The translations under genes and the position numbers were made by a program. Below the pieces are notes generated by a model. The model searched no databases, was not told where the DNA came from, and saw nothing but the letters and a program-made list of their open reading frames with translations. Shown here piece after piece: positions 33,639 through 44,569 of a stretch of 64,000 nt of DNA (positions are counted from its first letter, which is position 1; the number at the start of each line of letters is the position of its first letter). The DNA is from Sphingobium sp. SYK-6. Its GTDB lineage: Bacteria; Pseudomonadota; Alphaproteobacteria; Sphingomonadales; Sphingomonadaceae. The stretch is from the NCBI RefSeq assembly GCF_000283515.1, contig NC_015976.1, positions 2,884,501 to 2,948,500 on the forward strand. The letters are read 5' to 3'.

Positions 33639-34270
33639 GCCTTGGCCTCCGCGACTTCGGTGATCGCCTCGGCAATGTTGGAATAAGCGCCGCAGCGGCA
33701 GATATTGCCACTCATCCGCTCTCGCAGTTCCGCATTGCTCAGTTGCGGCGTGGCCGACAGATTATCGGTGACATGGCTGGGCACGCCGGCCGCGATCTCG
33801 TCCAGCATGGCGACCGCAGAGCAGATCTGGCCCGGCGTGCAATAGCCGCACTGATAGCCATCATGCCTGACGAAGGCGCGCTGCATGGGGTGGAGCTGGT
33901 CCGGCGTGCCCAGCCCTTCGATGGTGGTGACCTCGTCGCCATCGTGCATCACTGCAAGCGTGAGGCAGCTGTTGATCCGGATACCGTCGACCAGCACGGT
34001 GCAGGCGCCGCACTGGCCATGATCGCAGCCTTTCTTCGTGCCGGTGAGTTTGAGCTCTTCGCGCAGCGCATCGAGCAATGTTGTGCGTGTATCAGTCGTG
34101 AACCTGCGCAGCGTGCCATTCACGCTCAGCGCGACCTCGACCATCGCCGCGGGAGGTTGCGGCAAGGGGCGCCGGGCATCGGCCTTTTTCAAGCTCATGG
34201 CCGCCGCCGTGGCCGAGCTGCCAACGAGCACGCCGCGTCGGGAGACGCGCCACTCCTCCGGTCGATCCAT
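33635..34270 (-). CDS. paoA: Aldehyde oxidoreductase iron-sulfur subunit (PaoA-like), Tat-exported
   Basis: The small subunit binds two [2Fe-2S] clusters: a plant-type one ([13 protein letters not shown] ... NSCLTL) and an alpha-helical one ([12 protein letters not shown] ... NICRCGAY). ATG 34270 gives an N-terminus with a twin-arginine signal ([17 protein letters not shown]), which exports the folded ABC complex to the periplasm. The 211-residue length fits. It is the first gene of paoABC; the divergent rlmJ starts 291 nt away, so the shared region holds both promoters. Confidence 0.93.
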   Translation of the reverse strand: MDRPEEWRVSRRGVLVGSSATAAAMSLKKADARRPLPQPPAAMVEVALSVNGTLRRFTTDTRTTLLDALREELKLTGTKKGCDHGQCGACTVLVDGIRINSCLTLAVMHDGDEVTTIEGLGTPDQLHPMQRAFVRHDGYQCGYCTPGQICSAVAMLDEIAAGVPSHVTDNLSATPQLSNAELRERMSGNICRCGAYSNIAEAITEVAEAKA

Positions 34271-34561
34271 GGCTTCATCGTCCTTCGCAACTGCTGACTG
34301 GATAGTCCCATGCTGGCCGAACGCAGCAACCGCGAATTGGCTTCCAGACGATCCCGCATCGCAAACAGGCGTGGCCCCGCGTGCACTTCCATGCGGCCGT
34401 ATCCATGCATCTCCGCCTGTCGCGACGATCGCCATCGCAGACTTTAGGTCGCGCGCGGACGTGCTTTAATCGCTCCCCCAAACTTTGTACGAGCACCGGA
34501 TGTGTTGCTTCAATCGCCTCGCGTCCGTGCCGGGCAACTCGTATCCGGATTGCGTATCACA

Positions 34562-35392
34562 ATGAATTATCGCCACTCTTTCCACGCAGGCAACAGCGCC
34601 GATGTCGTGAAGCACAGCCTGCTGATCGCCCTCGTGCGGGCCCTACAGCACAAACCGGGCGCGCTGACGCTGATCGACACCCATGCCGGCTGCGGGTTGT
34701 ACGACCTTGGCGGCGAGGAGGCCGGACGGACCGGCGAGGCTGTGCAGGGCGTGCTGCGGGCCTTTTCCGATCCGAATCCCTTGCTGAACGACTACCGCGC
34801 CGCCGTACAGGCGGTAAATGCCGGGGCCGGGCCACGCCTCTACCCCGGCTCGCCGCAAATCCTGGCGCAGCTTCTGCGTCCGCAGGATGTCCTGATCCTC
34901 AACGAGAAACATCCCGAAGACGCCCGTGCCCTGCGCGACGTGATGCGCGGCACATCGGTTGCCGTGCATGAGCGCGACGCCTACGAGCTGTGGCTGGCGA
35001 TGGTGCCGCCCCGCACCGCGCGCGGCGTGGTGGTCGTCGACCCACCCTACGAGCAGCCGGACGAACGCGCCCGCGTCACAGCCAGCCTCGCCGCCGCCCA
35101 CCGCAAATGGGCGCATGGCGTGACGGTGATCTGGTTTCCCTTGAAAGACCGCGCGATGCATCAGCGCTGGAAGGGGCAGTTACGCAGGCTCGGCATCCCG
35201 AAATTCCTGTGCATCGAGCATTGGTTGTACGATGCCGATCGGCCCGGCATCTACAATGGCGCGGGCCTTTATATCGTCAACCAGCCCTACGCCTTCACGC
35301 AGGCGCTGCCGGCTCTGCTGGAAGCCCTGCGCGCCGCGCTGGCGCCGGAGGGGCACAGGGGCGAGATCACGACCGATTGGCTGGGCGATTAA
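34562..35392 (+). CDS. rlmJ: 23S rRNA (adenine-2030-N6)-methyltransferase RlmJ
   Basis: The enzyme methylates N6 of A2030 in 23S rRNA. It starts MNYRHSFHAGNSADVVKHSL, the nearly invariant RlmJ N-terminus, at ATG 34562. The SAM-binding motif is LIDTHAGCGLYDL, and the catalytic N6-adenine motif IV is VVVDPPYEQ. At 276 residues it is normal in length. It is a core housekeeping gene, so 34.5 kb probably marks the return to the ancestral chromosome. Confidence 0.95.
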   Translation: MNYRHSFHAGNSADVVKHSLLIALVRALQHKPGALTLIDTHAGCGLYDLGGEEAGRTGEAVQGVLRAFSDPNPLLNDYRAAVQAVNAGAGPRLYPGSPQILAQLLRPQDVLILNEKHPEDARALRDVMRGTSVAVHERDAYELWLAMVPPRTARGVVVVDPPYEQPDERARVTASLAAAHRKWAHGVTVIWFPLKDRAMHQRWKGQLRRLGIPKFLCIEHWLYDADRPGIYNGAGLYIVNQPYAFTQALPALLEALRAALAPEGHRGEITTDWLGD

Positions 35393-35395
35393 TGT

Positions 35396-35730
35396 AACCC
35401 CTCCGACGCCACCGCGCGGCTCGGCTTCAGCTGCCAGACCGACCTCACGCAGCGTTTCGACATGCTGGTGCGGGGCTATGCTCGCTATGTCGGCAAGTCG
35501 ATGCTCGGGGTCGGGCCGATCCTCGGCTAGCTTCAGGGCAATTATGTCGACAGCGGACTGGAACTGCGGGTGGGCGACGAGACGCGCAGCATCAGCCTGA
35601 GTCTCACCAGTCTGCTCGACACGCGCGGCAACCGCTTCGCCTTCGGTTCGTCCTTCCTGCTGCGGGACGGCAATCAGAACAACCCGCTTCAGCCGCGCAG
35701 CACAAGGCTCGGTTTCGATCTGGCTTTTGA
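35396..35730 (+). pseudogene. C-terminal remnant of a TonB-dependent receptor
   Basis: Directly after rlmJ the frame reads FSCQTDLTQRFDMLVRGYAR, a stop (TAG 35528-35530), then GNYVDSGLELRVGDETRSIS, LTSLLDTRGNRFAFGSSF and PLQPRSTRLGFDLAF. RLGFDLxF is the typical last barrel strand of TBDTs. The rest of the receptor is absent and the reading frame is interrupted. Confidence 0.65.
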
Positions 35731-35826
35731 TCGGGGACGTCACCGGCCCGACAGCGCTCTTCGCAAGGCCGCAAACCGACCTCCCGGCGGCGGCGCAAGG
35801 GAATGCCGCCGCCGGGTGCGCCGCGC

Positions 35827-38319
35827 TCACTCGTAGCGCAGCGCCTTGATGGGGTTGGTGCGCGCCACCCGCACGGCATGGGCGGCGATTGTCACCACCG
35901 CGATCAGCAGCGCGAGCAGGCCAGCCAGCAGGAAGGGCGTCGGCCCCAGGGGCATGCGCGCGTCGAACTGGTTGAGCCAGTCGCGCATCGCCCACCAGGC
36001 GATGAGGTTGGCGATCACCACAGGCCGCGTGAACTGCCACACGAGCAGCCGCACGATGTCGAACGTGCCCGCGCCCAGTACCTTGCGGATGCCGATCTCC
36101 TTGGTCCGCCGCTCCGCCGTGAAGGCGGCGAGACCGAACAGGCCGAGGCAGCCAATCACCACCGCCAGCAGCGCGAACATGCCGAACATCTGTGCCCGTG
36201 CGTCGATACGCTGGTAGGTTCGCGCCATGATGGCATCGCTGAACTCTGCCTTGAAGGGCACATCCGGTGCAAAGCTGCGCCAGACACGTTCCACGCCCGC
36301 GCGCACCTCCGCCGGATTGCCATCGTAGCGCACATCGAGCCAGTAGGTGTTGTTGGTGTTTACGAAGAACATGATCGGCTCGATCGGCGTGCGGACGCTG
36401 CGGAAGCGGGAATCGGCCACCACGCCGATGATCGTGAGTTTCATGATGCCGCCCTCGTCGCCGCGATCATAGTCGATGATCTTGCCCACCGCGTCCTGCG
36501 GGCTGGTGTAGCCGAGGCGACGCACGCCGGATTCGTTGAGGACGATATTGGCGCCGCGTGCCCCCATGGCCCGCGCCGCTTCGGGATCGGGCACGGCCGG
36601 CTCGGTCGCGTCGTCCGCAGGACGATTGCGATCGAAAATGCGGCCCGTGACCGTCCGGATCTGCATGGTCGGGAAATAGTCCGCGTCGATCGCATAGATG
36701 CCGATCTGGACCGGCTCGGGCTGACCCGGCACGCCCACCACCGTGCTGGAGGTGTTGCCGGTGTTGACGCCGATGCCCGTGCGCGCCGCCGCGGTCACGC
36801 CGGGCACCTTGCGAATCTGCTGGATCAGCGCTTCCTCGCGACCCTGCAGGCTGGTCGCGCCGATACCGTTCACCTGCAGCAGCCCGTCCCGCTTGAAGCC
36901 GGGGTCAACGGAGCGGGCATAGAGCGTCTGACCATAGACGATGGCGGTGCAGGCCATCAGCCCGATTGAAACCGCGAACTGGACCACGACCAATATGCCG
37001 CGCAGCCGCCCCGATCCTTCCGCCTCCGATGCCGACTTGTTGGCCTTGAGCACGCGCGCCGGCTGGAAGCGCGAGAGATACAGCCCGGGATAGAGGCCGC
37101 CGGCGGCGCCGACCAGCAGCACTAGCGCCAGGATCGGCAGCAGGAGACCGCCGTGCCCGAAATAGTGCAGCGCTATGTCCGCATCGAGAAAATGCGCGAA
37201 CCAGGGCACCGCGATCTCGGCCAGCGCCAGCGCGACCAGCGTGGCGATGGCAGTGAGCAGGATGGATTCGCCCAGAAACTGCATGATCAGCTGTTTGCGC
37301 GTGGCGCCCAGCACCTTGCGCAGCGCCACCTCACGCGCCCGCTGCCCGGCCCGGGCGGTAGCGAGATTGGTGAAGTTCATGCAGGCCATTGCCAGAATCA
37401 GCACGGCAATCACGGAAAAGGTAGCGATCGAGGTCCGGTCGTTGCCCGGCGTCATGTCCGAGTTCTGCGCCTTGCCCAGATGCACGTCGCGCACATTCAC
37501 CAGCGCATAGGTCCGTCCGTCGCCCTCGTTGCTGCGCTGGCCGTTGGTCGTGCTGTCGGGGATGTTGCGCTTCTTCCAGGCATCGAACTGGCTATTGACC
37601 GTCGCCACGTCCACGCCGGGCTTCAGCTTTACATAGACCCAGCCGGCGGTCCATCCCCAGCTCTCCAGGAACGCCTCATTATGGCCCTGCGCATAAAGGC
37701 TGGGCATGTCGGCTCGCAGCAGCATGCCGAACGCCATATGCGTGTTCTTGGGCAGATCCTTGAAGACCCCCGTGACGCGATAGTCCGCCTTCACGCCCAT
37801 GATGATCGTGGTGAGCGTGCGGCCGACCGCATTGGTCGTGCCGAAGAAGCGGATCGCCTGCTTCTCGCTCAGGATCGCCGAGCCGGGACTGACCAGCGCC
37901 CGGTCATTGCCGTGGAGCATCGGCAGCGCCACCACATCGAGGAAGCGGCTGTCAACCAGTTGCCCGTCCTCGGGCGTGTAGGCCTGCCCATCTTTGAGGA
38001 CGGTGATCCCGACGCCGCCGCCCACATAGGTCGCCGCCTCGATCTGCGGGAAATCCTTGAGCAGCGCGCCCTTGGTCACATAGGGCACGCCCTGATTGTC
38101 GAATTTGTCGGACGACGTCAGGCTCTGATAATAGCTCTGGAACTGGAACACCCGGTCATTGTCCGGCAGCCAGTCGTCATAGCTGCTCTCATAGCGGACA
38201 TAGAGCAGGATCATCAGGCATGCGGCGATGCCGATCGCCAGGCCGAAGATGTTGATGAAGGCATAGACCTTGTTCTTGGCCAGGGCCCGCAGGCCCACCG
38301 TCAGATAATTGCGCCACAT
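35827..38319 (-). CDS. MacB-like ABC transporter permease (FtsX-type, duplicated)
   Basis: An inner-membrane permease of 830 residues from ATG 38319 (AAGGA 7 nt upstream). It has the tandem FtsX/MacB layout: an N-terminal membrane helix (NKVYAFINIFGLAIGIAACL), a periplasmic MacB-PCD domain, a three-helix FtsX core (VIAVLILAMACMNFTNLATA ... AREVALRKVLGATR), then a second half with its own PCD domain and FtsX core (MFGMFALLAVVIGCLGLFGL ... RTKEIGIRKVLGAG), ending NPIKALRYE. Such permeases act mechanically rather than by passing substrate through the membrane. It is last in an operon with adaptor and ATPase. Confidence 0.9.
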   Translation of the reverse strand: MWRNYLTVGLRALAKNKVYAFINIFGLAIGIAACLMILLYVRYESSYDDWLPDNDRVFQFQSYYQSLTSSDKFDNQGVPYVTKGALLKDFPQIEAATYVGGGVGITVLKDGQAYTPEDGQLVDSRFLDVVALPMLHGNDRALVSPGSAILSEKQAIRFFGTTNAVGRTLTTIIMGVKADYRVTGVFKDLPKNTHMAFGMLLRADMPSLYAQGHNEAFLESWGWTAGWVYVKLKPGVDVATVNSQFDAWKKRNIPDSTTNGQRSNEGDGRTYALVNVRDVHLGKAQNSDMTPGNDRTSIATFSVIAVLILAMACMNFTNLATARAGQRAREVALRKVLGATRKQLIMQFLGESILLTAIATLVALALAEIAVPWFAHFLDADIALHYFGHGGLLLPILALVLLVGAAGGLYPGLYLSRFQPARVLKANKSASEAEGSGRLRGILVVVQFAVSIGLMACTAIVYGQTLYARSVDPGFKRDGLLQVNGIGATSLQGREEALIQQIRKVPGVTAAARTGIGVNTGNTSSTVVGVPGQPEPVQIGIYAIDADYFPTMQIRTVTGRIFDRNRPADDATEPAVPDPEAARAMGARGANIVLNESGVRRLGYTSPQDAVGKIIDYDRGDEGGIMKLTIIGVVADSRFRSVRTPIEPIMFFVNTNNTYWLDVRYDGNPAEVRAGVERVWRSFAPDVPFKAEFSDAIMARTYQRIDARAQMFGMFALLAVVIGCLGLFGLAAFTAERRTKEIGIRKVLGAGTFDIVRLLVWQFTRPVVIANLIAWWAMRDWLNQFDARMPLGPTPFLLAGLLALLIAVVTIAAHAVRVARTNPIKALRYE

Positions 38320-38353
38320 GGCTGCGTCCTTCCCGTTCCCGTCCCGTCTTTCC

Positions 38354-39037
38354 TCACGCCGCCCGGCGGCGCTCCTGCAGGATGCGCCCGTCGAGCATGT
38401 TGACGATGCGCCCGGCATAGTCGGCATGGGCGGGCGAATGAGTGACCATGACGATGGTCGAGCCTTCCGCGTTGAGCTGCTGGAGCATGCGCATCACTTC
38501 CTCGCCATGCTGGGTGTCGAGATTGCCCGTCGGCTCGTCCGCCAGGATGAGCTTGGGCTCGGCGACCAGCGCGCGGGCGACCGCCACGCGCTGCTGCTGG
38601 CCGCCGGAAAGCTGGCTGGGGAAATGCTTGGCCCGATGAGCGATGCCGACCCGGTCCATCACAGCTTCCACGCGCGCTTTGCGCTCGGAGGGCGCCACCT
38701 TGTGATAGAGCAGCGCCAGCTCGATATTGTCGCGCACTGAGAGCTCGTCGACCAGATTGAAGCTCTGGAAGATGAAGCCGATATTCTCCTTGCGCACGAC
38801 CGCCAGCTTCGTCTCGGACAGGCCGGCGACTTCCTGCCCGTCGAACAGGTAGGAGCCGCCTGTGGGGCTGTCGAGCATGCCGATCATGTTGAGCAGGGTG
38901 GACTTGCCGCAGCCCGAGGGGCCCATGATTGCGACGAACTCGCCAGTCGCGATGTCGAGATCAATGGCATCGAGGGCCGTCGTCTGCACCGTGTCGGTGC
39001 GATAGACGCGGGAGAGTTCGCGCATGCGCAGCATCAT
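38354..39037 (-). CDS. ABC transporter ATP-binding protein (MacB/LolD type)
   Basis: The ATPase subunit for the permease. Walker A is GPSGCGKST, the Q-loop FIFQSFNLV, the signature [15 protein letters not shown], Walker [13 protein letters not shown] and the H-loop VMVTHSPAH. It is 227 residues from ATG 39037, which has AAGGA 5-6 nt upstream. It sits between the adaptor and permease genes. Confidence 0.94.
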   Translation of the reverse strand: MMLRMRELSRVYRTDTVQTTALDAIDLDIATGEFVAIMGPSGCGKSTLLNMIGMLDSPTGGSYLFDGQEVAGLSETKLAVVRKENIGFIFQSFNLVDELSVRDNIELALLYHKVAPSERKARVEAVMDRVGIAHRAKHFPSQLSGGQQQRVAVARALVAEPKLILADEPTGNLDTQHGEEVMRMLQQLNAEGSTIVMVTHSPAHADYAGRIVNMLDGRILQERRRAA

Positions 39038-39047
39038 GGATGTCCTT

Positions 39048-40430
39048 TCATTTCGCGAGGTCGAGGCGGCTCTTGTCGGTGAAGCCGGTATAGGGTGAGG
39101 TGATGACGCGCTCGCGGGGGCTGAGGCCATCGAGCACTTCGATATAGTCGCTGTTGCGCCGGCCGAGCCGCACATTGCGTCGTTCCGCGCTGCGCCCGTT
39201 CGGCGCCACCACGAACACCCAGGCGCCCTGCGTATCGTTGTAGAAGCCGCCGCTTGGCAGCAGCAGCGCGGGGGTGGGATCGCTGAGCGTCAGCCGCGCC
39301 TGCAGGCTCTGGCCGCGCTGGATCTGTTCCGGCTCGGCTCCGATGAACTGGAGGTCGACCTGGAACTGGCCATTCTGCACCTGCGGATAGATCTTGGTCA
39401 CGCGGGCCGTGTAATGTTTGCCGCCCCAGTCGATGGCGGCGCGCTGGCCCAGCGAGACGCGGCCGAGATAATATTCGTCAACGCCGGCCTGCAGCTTGTT
39501 GTGGCCGGGAGAATCGATCTGGCCGATGCGCTCGCCGCGCTGGAGCGACTGGCCGACCTGGATGTTGAAGCCGGAGAGCTGGCCATCCACCGGCGCGCGC
39601 AGGTTGAGCGCTTCCAAGTTCATATGGGCCAGTTGCAGGCTAGATTGCAGCGATTCCACGGATTCGCGCAGCTGGGCGAGCTGGCGGCCCTGCATCTGCG
39701 TGTTGGATTGCTCGGTGCGGCGCAGCACGGCGGCGCGCCGCACCTCGAAATCATATTGGTCCTGCGTGTCGGCGAACTGCCGCCGCGAGACGAAGCCCTG
39801 CTCGGCGAGCGGCGATTCCAGGTCGAGCTGGCGCTTGGCCTTCTCCATGGCGAGGTGGGATTCGAGCACGGCGCGCTCATCGGCGAGCTGGGTCTGGGAG
39901 AGCGCCAGCTCCTGGCTACGCATCGCGTTGATCTGCTGCTCCACTTCCGCCTGGTCGCGCAGCGTGGAAAGCTGGAGATCGGCATTGGAGAGCACGGCGA
40001 TGAGCTGCCCCTTACGGACTACCGCGCCATCCTCGACCAGTATCCTGTCGACCCGGCCGCCCTCCAGAGAATCGATAAACACGGTGAGCAGCGGCGTCAC
40101 CTTGGCGCGCTGCGGGATGAAATCGTCGAATGTGCCGCGCTTCACTTCCGAGATGGCGAGCTGGGCGCTCTGCACCGTCTGGCTCGCCCCGCTCGGCGCG
40201 AACCACCAGAAGCCGGCGCCCAGCAGCGCCAGCGCCACCGCGCCGCCGATCAGCTTGAGCCGCGCGGGCAGGCGGCGGCTCTCCACCACCTGATCCATGC
40301 CGCTGCCGCTCGCCGGTCCCGCGGATGCGTCCTCCTTCCTGTCCGTCCTGATCCGCACGATGCTCATGCCACCGCTCGTCGCAAGCTTCATGCCATTCGC
40401 CGCGCGTGCCAGAATGTCCCGCCCGATCAT
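39048..40430 (-). CDS. HlyD/MacA-type periplasmic adaptor protein
   Basis: It links the inner-membrane ABC complex to the outer membrane. A membrane segment (LKLIGGAVALALLGAGFWWF, about 59-78) is followed by the lipoyl half-motifs (GRVDRILVEDGAVVRKGQLI ... NLRAPVDGQLSGFNIQVGQS), a long coiled-coil hairpin (about 150-275) and the beta-barrel and MP domains ending VITSPYTGFTDKSRL. The start ATG 40430 overlaps the stop of the small upstream gene (ATGA); internal Met codons at 40391, 40367 and 40298 lack ribosome-binding sites. Confidence 0.9.
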   Translation of the reverse strand: MIGRDILARAANGMKLATSGGMSIVRIRTDRKEDASAGPASGSGMDQVVESRRLPARLKLIGGAVALALLGAGFWWFAPSGASQTVQSAQLAISEVKRGTFDDFIPQRAKVTPLLTVFIDSLEGGRVDRILVEDGAVVRKGQLIAVLSNADLQLSTLRDQAEVEQQINAMRSQELALSQTQLADERAVLESHLAMEKAKRQLDLESPLAEQGFVSRRQFADTQDQYDFEVRRAAVLRRTEQSNTQMQGRQLAQLRESVESLQSSLQLAHMNLEALNLRAPVDGQLSGFNIQVGQSLQRGERIGQIDSPGHNKLQAGVDEYYLGRVSLGQRAAIDWGGKHYTARVTKIYPQVQNGQFQVDLQFIGAEPEQIQRGQSLQARLTLSDPTPALLLPSGGFYNDTQGAWVFVVAPNGRSAERRNVRLGRRNSDYIEVLDGLSPRERVITSPYTGFTDKSRLDLAK

Positions 40431-40645
40431 GAGAAAACGCCCCGCCCACTGTCCGTTTTCGGACGATGGTGTTCGAAATCGAACGCCAGCCGGATGACGG
40501 CGGCGGTCAGCACGATGCGGGTGCGCTCCTGCTCGATGTCAAAATCCAGCCCCAACGGGCGATAGCCTCCTGCTCCCGGCACCCCAAGCAACAGCAGGGA
40601 CAGCCCCGCCAGAACAGCGAGAATGCTGCTGCGTTTTTTGTCCAT
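40427..40645 (-). CDS. Small membrane or exported protein, first gene of the ABC operon
   Basis: A 72-residue product starting MDKKRSSILAVLAGLSLLLL with AAGGAA 7 nt before the ATG. It has one N-terminal hydrophobic segment and a charged tail (FDFEHHRPKTDSGRGVFS). The stop overlaps the adaptor start by 4 nt (ATGA), and the sigma-54 promoter lies 46 nt upstream, so it is truly expressed in this operon. I do not recognise a family. Confidence 0.7.
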   Translation of the reverse strand: MDKKRSSILAVLAGLSLLLLGVPGAGGYRPLGLDFDIEQERTRIVLTAAVIRLAFDFEHHRPKTDSGRGVFS

Positions 40646-40690
40646 GAGAGCGTTCCTTTCGGCTCTTGGTATTGTGGTTGCCTCTCAAGG

Positions 40691-40706
40691 AGCATGAGCC
40701 GTGCCA
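40691..40706 (-). promoter_or_regulatory. Sigma-54 promoter of the ABC efflux operon
   Basis: TGGCACG-GCTC-ATGCT matches the -24/-12 consensus TGGCACG-N4-TTGCW in all but one conserved base, with exact spacing. It points towards the 72-residue gene start at 40645. The neighbouring regulator is an NtrC-type sigma-54 activator. Confidence 0.75.
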
Positions 40707-40744
40707 GTTTCGGTTATTCGCGAAAATCCATGAGACTGGGGAAC

Positions 40745-40760
40745 TGGCACGCATTTTGAT
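40745..40760 (+). promoter_or_regulatory. Sigma-54 promoter of the response-regulator gene
   Basis: TGGCACG-CATT-TTGAT, correct spacing, one mismatch at the -12 GC (GA). It is the mirror image of the leftward promoter (CGTGCCAGTT / AACTGGCACG, 38 nt between the inner ends), with the regulator start at 40799. Activator sites are probably in or near the short spacer. Confidence 0.65.
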
Positions 40761-40798
40761 TGTCCGAAATCGCACAGTCACCTTATGGGAACGGACAG

Positions 40799-42188
<1,390 letters not shown>

Positions 42189-42199
<11 letters not shown>

Positions 42200-42350
42200 C
42201 CGCCGCTTCACATTCGCGCTGGCGGGCTGGATCGCGCTGCTCGGCGCCGCGCTGACGGCCAGCGTGGGCGCTTTCATGCTGCCGGGGCTGGGCGCCGGGC
42301 GGATCGTCGCGCTGCTCGGCGTGGCCGGCGCCACGGCGGGGCTGTGGCTA
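42189..42350 (+). pseudogene. Truncated sensor histidine kinase (N-terminus only)
   Basis: ATG 42189 lies inside the regulator's last codons (11-nt overlap). The 54 codons encode two membrane segments: FALAGWIALLGAALTASVGA and IVALLGVAGATAGLWL. The frame then runs into the inverted repeat of an IS5 remnant at 42351, and no kinase domains follow. NtrY-like sensors start this way. The kinase label is inferred from position and topology. Confidence 0.6.
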
Positions 42351-42479
42351 GGGTCAGGACCCGTTGATCAAAGCCAGAAGAATACGGTGGCAGCGAGGGC
42401 GATGGCAGAGAAGAAGGCAGTGGGACACCTGTCGTAGCGAGTGGCGACCCGCCGCCAGTCCTTCACGCGGAGCCGTAAC
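42351..42479 (-). mobile_element. IS5-family remnant (one end and transposase C-terminus)
   Basis: The IS end GGGTCAGGACCCGTTGATCA is followed on the minus strand by the transposase terminus LRVKDWRRVATRYDRCPTAF, then FSAIALAATVFFWL-stop (42370-42368). The other end and most of the transposase are missing; the join to the methionine synthase gene is near 42475. It is related to the element at 30300-30483 but not identical. Confidence 0.8.
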
Positions 42480-43510
42480 TTAGGAGGCCGTGAGTTCTTT
42501 TCGGACAATGTCCGCGCCAGCGCCCAGAGCATTGAGCTTGCCCCTTGCCACGCGCCGGGAAAGAGGCGCCATGCCGCAGTTGGTCGAAGGATAAAGCTTG
42601 TCGGCATCGACAAATTTGAGGGCCTTCCGCAGGGTATCGGCGACATCCTCCGGCGTCTCTGTGGTGTCGGTTGCCACATCAATGGCTCCCACCATGACTT
42701 TTTTGCCTCGAATGAGTTCGATCAAGTCCAGCGGCACACGAGAATTGTGGCATTCCAGAGAGATGATGTCGATCCTGGATTTCTGCAGTTTGGGGAAGGC
42801 TTCCTCATATTGCCGCCACTCCAACCCCAGGGTCTTCTTCCAATCTGTGTTAGCCTTGATGCCGTAGCCGTAGCAGATGTGTACGGCAGTTTCGCATCGG
42901 AGCCCTTCCATCGCCTTTTCCAACGTGGCGACTCCCCAGTCGTTCACCTCATCGAAGAAGACGTTGAATGCGGGCTCGTCGAACTGAATGATGTCGACGC
43001 CAGCAGCCTCCAGTTCTCTCGCTTCCTGATTAAGGAGCTTGGCGAATTCCTGGGCCAGCTTCTCACGGCTTTTATAATGGTCATCGTACAGCGTATCGAT
43101 CATGGTCATGGGCCCCGGCAGCGCCCATTTGATCGGCCGATCAGTCTGCTGACGCAGAAACTTCGCGTCCTCGACAAAGACCGGCTTCGGGCGCTCGACG
43201 GTGCCCACGACTGTCGGGACGCTCGCATCATAGCGATCGCGAATCCGAACAGTCTCGCGTTTTTCGAAATCGACGCCGCTGAGTTGCTCGATGAAGGTCG
43301 TGACGAAATGCTGGCGCGTCTGCTCGCCATCGCTGACAATATCGATGCCCGCCTCAGCTGATCTGCCAGCGACAGGCGCAACGCATCCTGCTTGCCTTCG
43401 ACCAATTCGTCGTCCTGCAATTTCCAGGGGGACCAAAGTGTCTCGGGCTGCGCAAGCCAGGAGGGCTTTGGCAAGCTGCCAGCAGTCGAAGTCGGCAATA
43501 GTGCTTTCAT
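42480..43510 (-). pseudogene. mesD: Folate-independent methionine synthase, core-MetE type (MesD-like), frameshifted
   Basis: The N-terminus MKALLPTSTAGSLPKPSWLA, then DELVEGKQDALRLSLADQ, is in one frame from ATG 43510. The rest, from AEAGIDIVSDGEQTRQHFV through VDIIQFDEPAF, AVHICYGYG and DKLYPSTNCGMAPL, is in another. The break is at about 43355-43362, so an indel of 1-2 nt separates them. The zinc ligands (His and Cys in VHICYG and the final Cys in STNCGM) and catalytic segments are intact. These proteins match only the C-terminal half of MetE. Next to a DUF1852 gene this is the mesD-mesX pair. Gene function depends on whether the frameshift is real. Confidence 0.82.
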
Positions 43511-43525
43511 ACATGGATGACCTTG

Positions 43526-44569
43526 TTAAGCAGCCAGATTAGCGCACAGTCTGTCCAGAATGGCCTGATATGGTTTGATGAAGTGCTCCTGAGCAAACTT
43601 GCCTTGCTCGACCGCCAGCCTGCTACGCTCTTCCCGATCATAATTGATTCGAGTGAGCGAATAGTCCTGATATCTGAGACTCGGCTTATACATCTCCGCC
43701 GCCACGGAGTTGGCGTTGTATATCTCAGGACGATAGATTTTCTGGAAAGTTTCCATCGTGCTGATCGTGCTGGCGATCTCGAGATTGGTGTAATCGCTGA
43801 GCAAATCGCTGATATGATAGAGGGCGAAAGGCGCGACACTGTGTCGGGGCATGAAATAGCGAACCTTCATGCCCATCTTCGCGAAGTAATCATCCGTCGC
43901 AGAAAATTCGTCGTTCCGATATTCCAGACCCAGCAAGGGATGCTCGTTTCCCGTGCGACAGTAGGTTTTGCTGCTCGACACGCTCAGGCAGATGACCGGC
44001 AGCTTTCTGAAATTGTCCCTGTAAGCCTCTGAACTCAGGAACAGCTTGAACAGATTTCCATGCAGGTCGCCGAACCCCTCCGGCGGACCGGAATTCGCGT
44101 GCTTCTTGCTGTGCTCCAGCAGGAGCACAATGAAGTCATAGTCCCGGACATAGGACGAGAAGTTGTTCCCGACGATCCCGTCGATGCGCTTGCCGGTCCT
44201 TTTGTCGACGATCGTCGTGTGAAGAATCTCGATCAGCGGGAAGAAATCTTTGCTTCCGGAGGCGCTGATATCGATCTCGACCGTGATGATCTCAAGCTCG
44301 ACCGAATAGCGATCGCCTGTGGGATTGTCCCAATGCGCAGGGGAATTGAACCGGTTGTCGATCATCCGCAGGGTGTTGCGCAAATTCTCCTGACGACCCT
44401 CCCCCCTTGCCAGATTGGCGAAATTGGTGGTCACACGCGTATTTTCGGCAGGGCGATAATCCTCGTTGAAGGGCGTGCGCTGTATGGAGAATGCAAAGGC
44501 GCTGTGGGTCATGGCCGAATATCCTGGTTTCTGGGATGGGCTCTGGCTGAAGGGGACATGGAAGGTCAT
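43526..44569 (-). CDS. mesX: DUF1852 protein, methionine synthase partner (MesX-like)
   Basis: FAFSIQRTPFNEDYRPAENT and RVTTNFANLARGEGRQENLR match the highly conserved start of DUF1852, and RIDGIVGNNFSSYVRDYDFI continues it. Price and colleagues showed that MesX is needed for the activity of the core methionine synthase MesD. The start is uncertain: ATG 44569 overlaps the regulator stop (ATGA), while ATG 44512 (MTHSAFAF) starts closer to the conserved region. It lies 15 nt upstream of the mesD start, in the same operon. Confidence 0.88.
   Translation of the reverse strand: MTFHVPFSQSPSQKPGYSAMTHSAFAFSIQRTPFNEDYRPAENTRVTTNFANLARGEGRQENLRNTLRMIDNRFNSPAHWDNPTGDRYSVELEIITVEIDISASGSKDFFPLIEILHTTIVDKRTGKRIDGIVGNNFSSYVRDYDFIVLLLEHSKKHANSGPPEGFGDLHGNLFKLFLSSEAYRDNFRKLPVICLSVSSSKTYCRTGNEHPLLGLEYRNDEFSATDDYFAKMGMKVRYFMPRHSVAPFALYHISDLLSDYTNLEIASTISTMETFQKIYRPEIYNANSVAAEMYKPSLRYQDYSLTRINYDREERSRLAVEQGKFAQEHFIKPYQAILDRLCANLAA

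Noticed and set aside
35827..36969. Long plus-strand reading frame of 388 codons
   Set aside because: It is antisense to the ABC permease, His/Asp/Arg-rich in the way of GC-rich shadow frames, with no domain motif.
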